From Oxalobacteraceae bacterium (GTDB taxonomy: Bacteria; Pseudomonadota; Gammaproteobacteria; Burkholderiales; Burkholderiaceae_D), in the NCBI GenBank assembly GCA_013284265.1, contig JABTBR010000020.1, positions 1 through 64,000 of the forward strand: a stretch of DNA of 64,000 nt, read 5' to 3'. The notes under the pieces are model-generated. The model was not told where the DNA came from, ran no database searches, and saw only the letters and a list, made by a program, of their open reading frames with translations. Below are positions 38,263-47,384 of the stretch, in pieces. Each line of letters starts with the position of its first letter. The stretch's first letter is position 1. The translations under genes and the position numbers were made by a program.

Positions 38263-38378
38263 GAGCTCGTCCTCCCACAAATACCAATAAGGCAACTAAG
38301 CAAGAGCGATGCCAAGCGCGAAGCGGCAGGCCAAAGGGGTTACAATGGCGGATTCCCCTTTCATTTTCAGCTTCCTTC

Positions 38379-39419
38379 ATGATCGTTCTCGGCGTCGAAT
38401 CCTCCTGTGACGAAACCGGCCTTGCGCTGTACGACACGCAACACGGCCTGCTTTCGCACGCCCTTTATTCTCAAGTGGCCATGCATGAGGAATACGGCGG
38501 CGTGGTGCCGGAACTGGCCTCGCGCGACCACATCCGCCGCGCCATCCCGCTACTGCAGCAAACGCTGGAAGGCGCCGGCAAGGCGCTGAGCGACATCGAT
38601 GCCATCGCCTATACCCAAGGCCCCGGCCTGGCCGGCGCGCTGCTGGTGGGCTCCTCGGTCGCCTGCAGCCTCGGTCTGGCGCTGGATAAGCCGGTACTCG
38701 GCATCCATCACCTGGAAGGCCATCTGCTGTCGCCGCTGCTGGCATCCCAGCCGCCCGAGTTCCCCTTCATCGCGCTGCTGGTGTCGGGCGGTCACACTCA
38801 ATTGATGCGGGTCGATGGCGTGGGCCAGTACACCCTGCTGGGCGAGACGCTGGACGATGCGGCCGGCGAAGCCTTCGACAAATCGGCCAAGCTGCTCGGC
38901 CTGGGTTATCCCGGCGGTCCGGCCATTTCACGCCTGGCCGAATTCGGCAACCCGGACGCCTACAAGCTGCCGCGCCCGATGCTGCATTCGAAGGATTTGA
39001 ATTTCAGCTTCTCCGGCCTGAAGACGGCGGTGCTGACGGTGGTGAAAAACCACGAAGAAAAAGTCATCGCCAATATCTGCGAACAGGACAAGGCCGACAT
39101 CGCGCGCGGGTTTGTCGATGCGATCGTCGATGTGCTCACGGCCAAGTGCGTCACGGCGCTCAAGCACACGGGATTGAAACGGCTGGTGATCGCCGGCGGC
39201 GTGGGCGCGAATGCGCAGCTGCGTGCCTCGCTTAACGCGGCCGCCGTCAAGAAGCGCTTCAAGGTCTATTATCCGGAGCTGGAGTTCTGCACCGATAACG
39301 GCGCCATGATCGCCTTTGCCGGCGCGATGCGGCTCAAAATCAATCCGGATGCGGCCAAGCGTGATTACTCATTCAATGTGCGGCCAAGATGGCCGCTGGA
39401 CGAGATTCGCGAAGTGTAA
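38379..39419 (+). CDS. tsaD: tRNA N6-threonylcarbamoyladenosine transferase TsaD
   Basis: 346 residues. It transfers the threonylcarbamoyl group to A37 of ANN-decoding tRNAs together with TsaB and TsaE. Signatures: [19 protein letters not shown] start, the metal-binding His pair in [48 protein letters not shown] and the C-terminal [13 protein letters not shown] with [13 protein letters not shown]. Upstream at 38341 is a TACAAT box that may be its -10. A terminator follows. No other tsa gene is near. Confidence 0.98.
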   Translation: MIVLGVESSCDETGLALYDTQHGLLSHALYSQVAMHEEYGGVVPELASRDHIRRAIPLLQQTLEGAGKALSDIDAIAYTQGPGLAGALLVGSSVACSLGLALDKPVLGIHHLEGHLLSPLLASQPPEFPFIALLVSGGHTQLMRVDGVGQYTLLGETLDDAAGEAFDKSAKLLGLGYPGGPAISRLAEFGNPDAYKLPRPMLHSKDLNFSFSGLKTAVLTVVKNHEEKVIANICEQDKADIARGFVDAIVDVLTAKCVTALKHTGLKRLVIAGGVGANAQLRASLNAAAVKKRFKVYYPELEFCTDNGAMIAFAGAMRLKINPDAAKRDYSFNVRPRWPLDEIREV

Positions 39420-39426
39420 CGATAAA

Positions 39427-39457
39427 ATGCCGCCCTCGGCCAGACGGCGGCATTTTT
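39427..39457 (+). terminator. tsaD terminator
   Basis: Perfect 8-bp stem ATGCCGCC (39427-39434) / GGCGGCAT (39446-39453) followed by a T run, 8 nt after the tsaD stop codon. Confidence 0.85.
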
Positions 39458-39478
39458 AAATGGCGACTCTTCTTCTTC

Positions 39479-39543
39479 AACCCACGGCGTAACCCTGGGG
39501 TACGACCCGGCGGGTCGTACCCCGGCTTTGCGCCTTGGGTTTC
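39479..39543. repeat. Intergenic ACCCACGGC repeat, copy 3 (inverted short form)
   Basis: ACCCACGGCGTAACCCTGGGG, palindrome GGTACGACCC-GGC-GGGTCGTACC, then GCGCCTTGGGTTT. In the opposite orientation to copy 2, and the inner palindrome has been replaced by a different but self-complementary one, so the stem is conserved while the sequence changes. Confidence 0.8.
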
Positions 39544-39581
39544 GGGCGCGTCGCCGGCACGCGAATAGTACCGGCAAAAAC

Positions 39582-40388
39582 TTACGCGGCTTTTGCCACC
39601 GGCCTCGCCTGCCGGTGATACAGGAACTCCAGCACGCTGGTACGGTACTCGATATACAGCGCATCCTGCGCCAGCGCCACCCGGTCGCGCGGACGCGGCA
39701 GCCGCACCTGCAAAATCTCGCCGATGGTGGCGGCCGGCCCATTGGTCATCATCACGATGCGGTCCGACAGCAGCACCGCCTCATCCACATCATGCGTCAC
39801 CATCACCACGGTCGATTCGGTGGCCGCCACGATGCGCAGCAGCTCGTCCTGCAAATGCGCGCGGGTCAGCGCGTCGAGCGCGCCGAACGGCTCATCCATC
39901 AGCAAGACCTTGGGCTCCATCGACAGCGCCCGGGCGATGCCCACCCGCTGCTTCATGCCGCCCGAGATCTCGTTGGGGCGCTTGGAGGCTGCTGCCGTCA
40001 GCCCCACCATTGCCAGCGCCGCCATGGTGCGCTCCTTCAGCTGCGCGCGGCTTTCCTTTCCGCTGAAGACCCGCTCCACCGCCAGATACACATTCTCGTA
40101 GCAGGTCAGCCACGGCAGCAAAGAATGGTTCTGGAACACCACCGCGCGTTCCGGCGAGGGACCGGAAATCTCGCGGCCGCCGCACAGCAGCACCCCTTCG
40201 GTGGCGCTGGTCAGGCCGGCGATCAGATTGAGCAAGGTGGACTTGCCGCAGCCCGAGTGGCCGATCAGGGTAATGAACTCGCCCTTCTCCACCGCCAGGT
40301 TCACATCGGCGAGCGCGTGGAAGCTGCCCTTCCTGGTGTTGAAGGTCATGTCGGCGTGACTGACTTCGATGAATTTTTGCGCGCTCAT
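39582..40388 (-). CDS. Nitrate/sulfonate-type ABC transporter ATPase
   Basis: 268 residues. Walker A GHSGCGKST, Q-loop segment FQNHSLLPWLTCYENV, signature ISGGMKQRVGIARAL, Walker B VLLMDEPFGALDALTR and switch His in VTHDVDEAVLLSDR. By neighbours it is the NrtC/NrtD-type ATPase of a nitrate (or bicarbonate/taurine-like) importer. It lies one base beyond the permease stop, at the end of the three-gene operon 42567-39582 on the minus strand. Confidence 0.95.
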   Translation of the reverse strand: MSAQKFIEVSHADMTFNTRKGSFHALADVNLAVEKGEFITLIGHSGCGKSTLLNLIAGLTSATEGVLLCGGREISGPSPERAVVFQNHSLLPWLTCYENVYLAVERVFSGKESRAQLKERTMAALAMVGLTAAASKRPNEISGGMKQRVGIARALSMEPKVLLMDEPFGALDALTRAHLQDELLRIVAATESTVVMVTHDVDEAVLLSDRIVMMTNGPAATIGEILQVRLPRPRDRVALAQDALYIEYRTSVLEFLYHRQARPVAKAA

Positions 40389-40389
40389 A

Positions 40390-41313
40390 TCAGTTCTCCA
40401 CTTGTTCGTAGGTAAACCACTTGGCGATCGTCACCAGCAGCTGTTCCAGCGCCAGTCCGACCACGCCAATGACGCCAATCGCGATCAGGATGTGCGGCAC
40501 GTTCAGGTTATTCCATTCGTCCCAGACCCAGAAGCCGATACCCACGCCGCCAGTCAGCATTTCGGCCGCGACGATCACCAGCCACGCGGTGCCGATGGCC
40601 AGCCGCACGCCGGTCAGCATATACGGCAGCACCGACGGGAACAGGATGCGCGTGAGGATCTTCCACTCCGACAGATTCAGCACCTTCGCCACGTTCATAT
40701 AGTCCTGCGGCACGCGCTGCACGCCCACCGCCGTGTTGATGATCATCGGCCAGATCGAGCAGATGAAGATCGACCAGATCGCGGCGGGATCGGCGGCCTT
40801 GAACACCAGCAGGCCAATCGGCAGCCAGGCCAGCGGCGACACCGGCTTGAGCAGGCTGATAATGGGGTTGAACATGCCCGCCATGAACTGGAAGCGGCCG
40901 ATCAGGAAGCCCAGCGGAATGCCGACGGCGGCGGCCAGGCCGAAGCCCACGCCGACCCGCTTGAGCGAGGCGAGGATATTCCAGCCTATGCCCTGGTCAT
41001 TCGGTCCCTTGCGGTAGAAGGGATCGGCGAACAGGCGCACCGCCTCTTCCCAGGTGGTCAGCGGCGTCGGGATACCGCTGTTGCGGCTGGCCAGGATCTG
41101 CCACACCAGCACCAGCAGGGCCAGCCCCAGCACGGGCGGCAGCACCTGCATCACCAGGGGCCGCAGACGCGACTTGCTGCCACTGAGGACGATGCCCTTG
41201 GCGGCGATGCGCGCGCTGCGCGGCGGCTTTTCCGGCGCGGCGACGGCGGCTGCCACCGGGGTGACCGGCTTGAGCTCCACCGGCCCCGTAAGATTATTCA
41301 GCACTGCACTCAT
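40390..41313 (-). CDS. nrtB: Nitrate-type ABC transporter permease
   Basis: 307 residues. A cytoplasmic N-terminal tail of about 50 residues precedes six predicted membrane helices. The permease signature lies in TRILFPSVLPYMLTGVRLAIGTAWLVIVAAEML, with the EAA-type loop contacting the ATPase. WKILTRILFPS, WNNLNVPHILIAIGVIGVVGLALEQLL and SLLKPVSPLAWLPIGLL are typical of NrtB/TauC/SsuC permeases. It lies 12 nt downstream of the binding-protein gene. Confidence 0.94.
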   Translation of the reverse strand: MSAVLNNLTGPVELKPVTPVAAAVAAPEKPPRSARIAAKGIVLSGSKSRLRPLVMQVLPPVLGLALLVLVWQILASRNSGIPTPLTTWEEAVRLFADPFYRKGPNDQGIGWNILASLKRVGVGFGLAAAVGIPLGFLIGRFQFMAGMFNPIISLLKPVSPLAWLPIGLLVFKAADPAAIWSIFICSIWPMIINTAVGVQRVPQDYMNVAKVLNLSEWKILTRILFPSVLPYMLTGVRLAIGTAWLVIVAAEMLTGGVGIGFWVWDEWNNLNVPHILIAIGVIGVVGLALEQLLVTIAKWFTYEQVEN

Positions 41314-41325
41314 TGAACGGTCTCC

Positions 41326-42567
41326 TTATGCTTTGATCTTGAAGGAATCGGCGTAGGCCTTGGGATTCTTGCCGTCCCAGAGCACGCCGTCGATCAGCTT
41401 GGCGCTGCGCATGGACGATTTGGGCACGCTGACCTTGGCCATCGCGGCGGCATCCTTGTACACGTCGATCTGGTTGATCTGGGTCGCCACGGCCAGGTAG
41501 TCCGGTTCGGTCTTGAGCAGGCCCCAGCGCTTCTGCTGGGTCAGGAACCACATCCCGTCCGACAGGTAGGGGAAGTTCACGCTGCCGTCGTTATAGAACT
41601 TCATGTAGTTCGGATCGTCCCAGGTCTTGCCCATGCCGTTCTGGTAGCGCCCCAGGATGCGCTGGTTGATCACGTCCACCGAGGTGTTCACATACGATTT
41701 GTCGGCGATGGTTTCGGCCATGCGGTTCTTGTTCGACAGCGAAGCGTCGATCCAGCGGCCCGCTTCCAGGATGGCGGCGGTCAGCGCGCGTGCCGTGTTC
41801 GGATATTTTTTCACCCACTCGGCGCTGGTGCCCAGCACCTTCTCGGGATGGTCGCGCCAGATATCCTGGGTGGTGCAGGCGGTGACGCCCACGCCATCGA
41901 CAATCGCGCGGTGGTTCCATGGTTCGCCCACGCAGAAGCCGTCCATATTCCCGATCCGCATATTGGCCACCATCTGCGGCGGCGGCACGGTGATCACCTT
42001 GGCGTCCTTGACCGGGTTGATGCCATGCGCCGCCAGCCAGTAGTACAACCACATCGCATGGGTCCCGGTGGGGAAGGTCTGGGCGAAGGAATATTCGCGC
42101 TTGTCTGTGTTCATCAGCTTGGCCAGTGAGCTGCCGTCGACGGCGCCCTTGTCGGCGATTTTTTTCGACAGCGTGATGGCCTGGCCGTTCTGGTTCAGGT
42201 TCATCAGCACGGCCATGTCTTTCTTGGGGCCGCCCGCGCCCAGGTGGACGCCGTAGATCAGGCCATACAGCACATGGGCCGCATCGAGTTCACCGTTGAC
42301 CAGCTTGTCGCGCACGCTGGGCCAGGAAGCCTCTTTGCTCAGCACGATCTTGATGCCATATTTTTTATCCAGGCCCAGTACCGACGCCATTACCACGGAG
42401 GCGCAGTCGGTCAGCGGGATGAATCCAATCTTGACTTCTTCTTTTTCCGGCTTGTCGGAACCGGCGGCCCACACGCCCTGGGTGGCCAGGCCTCCCAGTG
42501 CGGTGGCGGCCATGCCTGCCTTGAGCAGTTTGCGGCGGGTCGGCTTGATCAATGTGTCCGTCGTCAT
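41326..42567 (-). CDS. nrtA: NrtA/CmpA-family substrate-binding protein, Tat-exported
   Basis: 413 residues from ATG at 42567 (GAGGAAAAG upstream); a longer start at 42648 is rejected because it would bury the signal. A twin-arginine signal is seen (TRRKLLKAGMAATALGG, cleavage near QGVWAAG). The mature protein opens EEVKIGFIPLTDCASVVMA, as in NrtA/CmpA. Further family segments are LYGLIYGVHLGAGGPKKDM, GTHAMWLYYWLAAHGI, GNMDGFCVGEPWNHRAI and IWRDHPEKVLGTSAEWV. It binds nitrate/nitrite or bicarbonate; the local absence of nas genes leaves the ligand open. Confidence 0.94.
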   Translation of the reverse strand: MTTDTLIKPTRRKLLKAGMAATALGGLATQGVWAAGSDKPEKEEVKIGFIPLTDCASVVMASVLGLDKKYGIKIVLSKEASWPSVRDKLVNGELDAAHVLYGLIYGVHLGAGGPKKDMAVLMNLNQNGQAITLSKKIADKGAVDGSSLAKLMNTDKREYSFAQTFPTGTHAMWLYYWLAAHGINPVKDAKVITVPPPQMVANMRIGNMDGFCVGEPWNHRAIVDGVGVTACTTQDIWRDHPEKVLGTSAEWVKKYPNTARALTAAILEAGRWIDASLSNKNRMAETIADKSYVNTSVDVINQRILGRYQNGMGKTWDDPNYMKFYNDGSVNFPYLSDGMWFLTQQKRWGLLKTEPDYLAVATQINQIDVYKDAAAMAKVSVPKSSMRSAKLIDGVLWDGKNPKAYADSFKIKA

Positions 42568-42837
42568 CTTTTCCTCGTGCTGTTGGCAACGGCCGCCGGA
42601 CGGCGGCCTCGAAGATGTAACAGCAAATGACGTGCCAGCTTTGCGCAAGGGCTGGCGCCATCATTTGGGACCAATTGCGTGCATTGTTAGCGCGAACAGG
42701 GGCAGGCCTTCCCTCTTTTTGTGCGACGCACCAGAACTGCCCGCAAATTCAGCACCACATCAAGGCGCTTTGCATACCGCCCGCCGGTAAAGGGGGAAAC
42801 GAAACCGGGCGCTCAGAAACATACTTTATTTTGTGGA

Positions 42838-43773
42838 TTACTTTTTCTTCGCGCGGCCGGAAGGTGGGCGCCGCGGCGCCAGCAGGCCGGGCGCATTGGC
42901 GTCGACGAAGTCGATGAAGTGACGCACCCGCAGCGGCATCTGGGTGCGCTGGGGGTAGTACAGATAGACCGCCATATTGCTGGTAGCGAGCTGCGGCAGC
43001 AGATGCACCAGCGCGCCGCTGGCCAGGTCGTCCTCGATCATATACGCCACCAGCTGGCCGATGCCCATGCCGGCGCGCACCGCTTCCAGCTCCCCTTCCA
43101 CCGTGTTGAAGCTGGTGACCACCGGCAGATCCTGATACACCGTGCCGCCGTCGACATGCAGCTCCCAGGGCATCATGCGGCCGGTATTCGGGTGGCGGAA
43201 ACCGGTGCAGCGGTGCTGCGCCAGTTCGGCCAGGCTGCGCGGCGCGCCGTGGCGTTCTATATAGCGCGGCGCGGCGCAGATGAACAGATGCACATCGCCC
43301 AGCTTGCGTGCCACCAGATTGCGCTCCGGCGCGCTACCCGCGCGGAAGCCGACGTCGATGCGCGCCTCGACCAGATCGGTGTAGTGATCGTCGAGCAGCA
43401 GGTCGAAGCGGATGCCCGGATACAGTTCCTGAAAATCGCGCACCAGCGGCACCAGCTTCACATTGCCGAAGGATGTGGGCGCGGCCACCCGGATCAGCCC
43501 TTCCAGGTCCTGGCGGCTGCTCTGCACCTGGTCGAGCGCATCGTCGAGCAGGCGCAGGCCGGGGTGGGCCAGCTCGTGCAGGCGGCTGCCCTCCTCGGTC
43601 AGGCTCAGGCTGCGCGTGGTGCGATGGAACAGGCGCACGCCCAGATACTGCTCCAGCTGGCGCACCGCCTTGCTGACCGCCTGCGGCGTCAGTCCGGCCT
43701 CGGCGGCGGCGGCGCTGAAGCTGCCGGCGCGTACCACAGCGATGAATAATGTCGTAACCCTGGCCTTGTCCAT
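42838..43773 (-). CDS. LysR-family regulator, CrgA-like
   Basis: 311 residues. Helix-turn-helix within TLFIAVVRAGSFSAAAAEAGLTPQAVSKAVRQLEQYLGVRLF; effector domain starts LIRVAAPTSFGNVKLVPLVRDF, characteristic of the CrgA-like group. It is divergent from the SDR gene at 43932, with a 158-nt shared region, so that gene is the most likely target. The C-terminus is basic (APRRPPSGRAKKK). Confidence 0.92.
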   Translation of the reverse strand: MDKARVTTLFIAVVRAGSFSAAAAEAGLTPQAVSKAVRQLEQYLGVRLFHRTTRSLSLTEEGSRLHELAHPGLRLLDDALDQVQSSRQDLEGLIRVAAPTSFGNVKLVPLVRDFQELYPGIRFDLLLDDHYTDLVEARIDVGFRAGSAPERNLVARKLGDVHLFICAAPRYIERHGAPRSLAELAQHRCTGFRHPNTGRMMPWELHVDGGTVYQDLPVVTSFNTVEGELEAVRAGMGIGQLVAYMIEDDLASGALVHLLPQLATSNMAVYLYYPQRTQMPLRVRHFIDFVDANAPGLLAPRRPPSGRAKKK

Positions 43774-43931
43774 GCGTTTTTATTTACAACCAACAGGTGA
43801 TAATCAAACATCTTTCCTATGGCTAGTGTAACAGCTGCGGCCCACCTACACTGCCCTGCATCGGCCCTGGAGCCCGCACCGGAATAGGCCGGAGCGGGCC
43901 ATCCGCCGGGCCAAACCATAAGGAATGCACC

Positions 43932-44798
43932 ATGTCGACACCCAATAAAGTCTGGCTGATCACCGGCGCCTCGCGCGGCTTCGGCGCCCTGATCGCACGC
44001 GACGCGCTGGCCCGCGGCGACAGCGTGGTGGCCACCGCGCGCGACCCGGCCAGCGTCACCGCCGCGCTGGGCGAGCACCCGAAGCTGCTGGCGCTCAGGC
44101 TGGATGTGCGCTTCGAGGCGCAGGCGGTCACTGTGGCCCAGCGCGCGCTGGAACGCTTCGGCCGCATCGATGTGCTGGTGAATAACGCCGGCTATGGCCT
44201 GCTCGGCGCGGTGGAGGAAGCCAACGCCGACGAGGTGCGCAATCTGTTCGACACCAACGTCTTCGGCCTGCTGCACGTCAGCCGCGCCGTGCTGCCGATC
44301 ATGCGCCAGCAGGGCAGCGGGCGGGTGATCAATCTATCCTCGGTGGGCGGCTACGCCTCCTATCATGGCTGGGGCATCTACTGCGCCAGCAAGTTCGCGG
44401 TAGAGGCGCTGAGCGAATCGATGGCGCTGGAGCTGGCGCCGCTGGCCATCCACATCACGATCGTGCAGCCGGGCTTCTTCCGCACCGACTTCCTCGACGC
44501 CGCCTCGCTGGTGGAAACCCGCAGCCGCATCGACGACTACGACGCCACCGTGGGCGCGATGCGCGCGTTTGCCAGTGACGTCAATCACAAACAGCCGGGC
44601 GATCCGGAAAAGCTGGCGCGGGCCATCCTGACGCTGGCCGACACGGCCCAGCCGCCGCTGCGGCTGCAACTAGGCTCGGATACGGTGGAGAGGGTGCGCG
44701 CGAAGAACCACAGCGTTGCGGCGGAGATGGATAGCTGGCTTGGACTGGCCACGTCCACCGATCATGATGATGTGGCCGAGCGGCGCGAAGCGGCTTGA
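43932..44798 (+). CDS. Short-chain dehydrogenase/reductase
   Basis: 288 residues. Classical SDR: cofactor motif TGASRGFGALIARDA, NNAGYG, catalytic Ser in INLSSVGGYASY, and YCASKFAVEAL (Y-x3-K). The LDVRF acidic residue after the second strand hints at NAD(H) or mixed specificity, but the Arg after TGAS favours NADP(H). The substrate is unknown. Likely controlled by the divergent LysR protein. Confidence 0.93.
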   Translation: MSTPNKVWLITGASRGFGALIARDALARGDSVVATARDPASVTAALGEHPKLLALRLDVRFEAQAVTVAQRALERFGRIDVLVNNAGYGLLGAVEEANADEVRNLFDTNVFGLLHVSRAVLPIMRQQGSGRVINLSSVGGYASYHGWGIYCASKFAVEALSESMALELAPLAIHITIVQPGFFRTDFLDAASLVETRSRIDDYDATVGAMRAFASDVNHKQPGDPEKLARAILTLADTAQPPLRLQLGSDTVERVRAKNHSVAAEMDSWLGLATSTDHDDVAERREAA

Positions 44799-44825
44799 CG
44801 CCGGCACGCGCGCCACGCCCCTCAT

Positions 44826-44930
44826 AAAAACCCACGGCAAAGAGCCGGGGTCTGACCCGGCGGGTCAGACCCCAGGGTTACGCCGTGGGTTTGGTCTTTG
44901 AACCCCAGGGTTACGCTGTGGGTTTTTTAA
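44826..44930. repeat. Intergenic ACCCACGGC repeat, copy 4 (short form plus extra end)
   Basis: A complete short unit ACCCACGGCAAAGAGCCGG, palindrome TCTGACCC-GGC-GGGTCAGA, and TACGCCGTGGGTTT, followed by a duplicated right end (CCCCAGGGTTACGCTGTGGG). Located between two convergent genes. Confidence 0.85.
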
Positions 44931-44938
44931 GGCTTAGC

Positions 44939-46177
44939 CTAAGGCGCCATCAGCACGCCGGCGCGCGGATAATCCCAGCGCGGCACGCCTTGCGGACAGG
45001 CGGCATGCTTGGCCATTTCCAGCGGCAAGGTGGTGAAATTCCCCGCAGGCGTGACGGCAAAACGATAATCAGACAAGCTTCCGCCAACCAGATCCAGCGC
45101 CGGCACCCGTCCAAAGCGCAGCCACGCATCGGCGAAGCAGTTATCCTTTTGCAGCGTGCGCAGGGCCGAAAGGCTCGCGTCCTGCTGGGAAAACTGTACC
45201 AGCGCCGGACTCAGTTCCGTCACCGCCCCCCGCTCCACCAGCGCGCGCGGACAGGCCAGCGGCGCCAGCCACTGCGGCGCCACGCTGGCCACGCCACGCC
45301 GCAGGCGATAACGCCCCTTCCCCTCGTTCACTTCCATCGACACGAAAGCCCAGCACAGCGGCTGCGAGGGAAACGCCGTCATCGCCACATCCACCACCTG
45401 GGCACCGGCGTCGCGCTGCAGCACGGCGGCCGTCACCGCCTGCCGTCCCGCGTGCGAAGCCACACCCTGCAAGCCGATAAAGCCCACACTGACGCCCAGC
45501 GCCAGCAACAAGCCCGCGCGCCCGGCGTCGCCGGAGCGGCGCTGTGCCATCCCGGTAAGCAGCGCCAGTACACCCAGCCCCAGGCAGGAAGCCCAGCCCA
45601 GATATCCCTTGAACGCGAAGAAGCCCAGCGCCGCCGCCAGCCCGCCCAGCACAGCAACGCGCGCACCCACGCGCCGCAGCATCAGCGCCAGCGGCACGCC
45701 AAACGCCACCCAGAACAAAGGCTCGACGATAAACACCATATCGCCGAAGAACCAGCGCCCATCGAAGGGATACAGCGGATGAATGCCGAAGGAATTGGTG
45801 TAGTCCATCAGCATATGCAGGGCCAGTCCCGTCAGCGTGCTGATGGCCAGCCCTAGCCTGGCCACACCGCTCTGGCGCAGCAAGGCGCGCGCGCCCGGCC
45901 AGCATAGCCACAGCAAGGCGGCCAGCAGCAGCGCCTGCGGCAAGGCATACACCAAGGTATGCGTGTGGCCGCGATGGTTCAGCAGATAGCCCAGCGGATC
46001 GGGCAGCAGCTTGGTCAGGAACAGGTCCAGGTCGGGAAAATTGCTGGCCAGCGCGCACGACAGCAGCAGCAGGCGCCGCCGCAGGCTCTGACGCTGCGCA
46101 TCCGGTTCAGGGGCCAGGCTGCGCTGGATCAGCTCACCGGCGCCCAGGCCGATGATGGTGTGGGTCAGATTGTCGAT
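44939..46177 (-). CDS. YdjM-like membrane-bound metal-dependent hydrolase, ATC start
   Basis: 412 residues if started at ATC (46175-46177). The N-terminus then reads DNLTHTIIGLGAGELIQRSL, the conserved start of YdjM/LexA-regulated membrane hydrolases, where the first codon is normally ATG. AGGAG lies 5 nt upstream of the ATC, and a stop codon precedes it, so no longer start exists. The first conventional start (TTG at 45955) would delete the essential NHRGHTHT metal motif and ASNFPDLD segment. About ten membrane helices follow. The substrate is unknown. Confidence 0.8.
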   Translation of the reverse strand: MDNLTHTIIGLGAGELIQRSLAPEPDAQRQSLRRRLLLLSCALASNFPDLDLFLTKLLPDPLGYLLNHRGHTHTLVYALPQALLLAALLWLCWPGARALLRQSGVARLGLAISTLTGLALHMLMDYTNSFGIHPLYPFDGRWFFGDMVFIVEPLFWVAFGVPLALMLRRVGARVAVLGGLAAALGFFAFKGYLGWASCLGLGVLALLTGMAQRRSGDAGRAGLLLALGVSVGFIGLQGVASHAGRQAVTAAVLQRDAGAQVVDVAMTAFPSQPLCWAFVSMEVNEGKGRYRLRRGVASVAPQWLAPLACPRALVERGAVTELSPALVQFSQQDASLSALRTLQKDNCFADAWLRFGRVPALDLVGGSLSDYRFAVTPAGNFTTLPLEMAKHAACPQGVPRWDYPRAGVLMAP

Positions 46178-46205
46178 ACCGGCTCCTGCCTATATAGCTT
46201 GTCGT

Positions 46206-46496
46206 TCAGCGCTGGACCTCGACCCCGCGCCAGAAGGCCACATGGTCTTTGATCTGCTTGGCCGCATCGAATGGCGCGGGATAGAACCATGCGGCGTTTT
46301 CATTGGTCTTGCCATCCACCTCCAGCGAGTAATAGCTGGCCGTGCCCTTCCAGGGACACTTGGTCTGATGGCTGCTGGGGCGCAGATAGCCGGCCTTGAC
46401 GGCCGTCAGCGGGAAATACACATTGTTCTCGACGATCTCGACTTCATCGTCGCCGGCTTGCGCGATGACCGCGCCGTTCCAGAGTGCTGTAGGCAT
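46206..46496 (-). CDS. DUF427 protein
   Basis: 96 residues from ATG at 46496; an in-frame upstream start (46592) would read through the terminator of the next gene and is rejected. DUF427 hallmarks: ALWNGAVIAQAGDDEVEIVENNVYFP, then CPWKGTASYYSLEVDGK and NAAWFYPAPFDAAKQIKDHVAFW. Small beta-barrel-like family of unknown function. Ends 28 nt before the YdjM-like ATC codon on the same strand, so possibly co-transcribed with it. Confidence 0.93.
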   Translation of the reverse strand: MPTALWNGAVIAQAGDDEVEIVENNVYFPLTAVKAGYLRPSSHQTKCPWKGTASYYSLEVDGKTNENAAWFYPAPFDAAKQIKDHVAFWRGVEVQR

Positions 46497-46560
46497 GGTG
46501 CTGCTCCTTGCTTGCGTGCTGCAATGGATGGGAAGACAGAATGGCCAACGAGTGTAGCCC

Positions 46561-46588
46561 AAAAAAAACCGGCGCGCAGGCGCCGGTG
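46561..46588 (-). terminator. Terminator downstream of FrnE-like gene
   Basis: Minus-strand ACCGGCGCC-TGC-GCGCCGGT-type stem followed by eight T, 16 nt after the stop codon of the gene at 46604. Confidence 0.85.
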
Positions 46589-46603
46589 GCATCGTTCAGC
46601 GGA

Positions 46604-47251
46604 TCAGGACTCGGCCATGATCTGGCGCAGCGCCTGCTCGAATACCTCGGCAGGCTGGCCGCCGGAAATCAGGTGGCGCTCGTTGATGATCACGGCCGGC
46701 ACCGAGCTGATGCCCTGGCGCTGATAGAACTGCTCGCGCTCGCGCACCGCATCGGCATACTCGCCGCTGGCCAGCACCTGCCGGGCCGCGTCCGGGTCCA
46801 GTCCGGCCGTGCTGGCCGCGCGCACCAGCACCTCATGCGAGCTGGGATTCTCGCCCTCGGTGAAGTATGCGCTCAGCAGCGCGTGCTTCAGTGCGGACTG
46901 GCGCCCTTCCAGCCCGGCCCAATGCAGCAGGCGGTGCGCGTCGAAGGTGTTATAGATGCGGCCGCGCTTGTCCATCGCGAAAGTAAAGCCGACTTCGGCG
47001 CCGCGCGCACGTATCATTTCGCGCGTCTGGGCCTGCTGTTCCGGGCTGGCGCCGTATTTCTGGGCCAGGTGCTCGCCGATATCCTGGCCTTCCGGCCCCA
47101 TCGTGGGATTCAGTTCGAAGGGCTGGAAGTGCAGCTCGGGCGCGGCATCGGCGCCGATATTGGCCAGGGCGGTTTCGAGCGACTTCAGGCCGATCGCGCA
47201 CCAGGGGCAGGACACGTCGGAGACAAAATCGATTTTGATAGGGGTAGTCAT
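46604..47251 (-). CDS. DsbA-family oxidoreductase, FrnE-like
   Basis: 215 residues with no signal peptide. The thioredoxin-fold active site is CPWC (C15-C18) in SDVSCPWCAIGLKSLE. The long insertion (ALKHALLSAYFTEGENPSSHEVL) and the cis-Pro region SSVPAVIINERHLISGGQP are typical of the cytoplasmic FrnE/2-hydroxychromene isomerase-like DsbA group. It probably serves redox reactions of cytoplasmic substrates. Own terminator downstream. Confidence 0.93.
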   Translation of the reverse strand: MTTPIKIDFVSDVSCPWCAIGLKSLETALANIGADAAPELHFQPFELNPTMGPEGQDIGEHLAQKYGASPEQQAQTREMIRARGAEVGFTFAMDKRGRIYNTFDAHRLLHWAGLEGRQSALKHALLSAYFTEGENPSSHEVLVRAASTAGLDPDAARQVLASGEYADAVREREQFYQRQGISSVPAVIINERHLISGGQPAEVFEQALRQIMAES

Positions 47252-47317
47252 GGCTGGCCTTGTAAGTTAAGGCGCCGCTCTGCGGCGGCGCAATGCCAGA
47301 CAGATGATGGCGGACCG

Positions 47318-47363
47318 CAAAAAATCAAGCCACCCTGATTTTCGCGCGGAAAACGAGGGTGGC
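47318..47363 (-). terminator. plsY terminator
   Basis: Minus-strand perfect stem GCCACCCT / AGGGTGGC (47356-47363 and 47329-47336) with an inner TTTTCCGCGCGAAAA stem, followed by TTGATTTTTT, 22 nt past the plsY stop. Confidence 0.8.
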
Positions 47364-47384
47364 TGAAGCAAGCTTGTGAAAAAA

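Noticed and set aside
45141-46058. Alternative leftward frame over the YdjM-like gene
   Set aside because: Ala/Gly/Arg-rich shadow frame; the membrane hydrolase frame carries the conserved metal motif.
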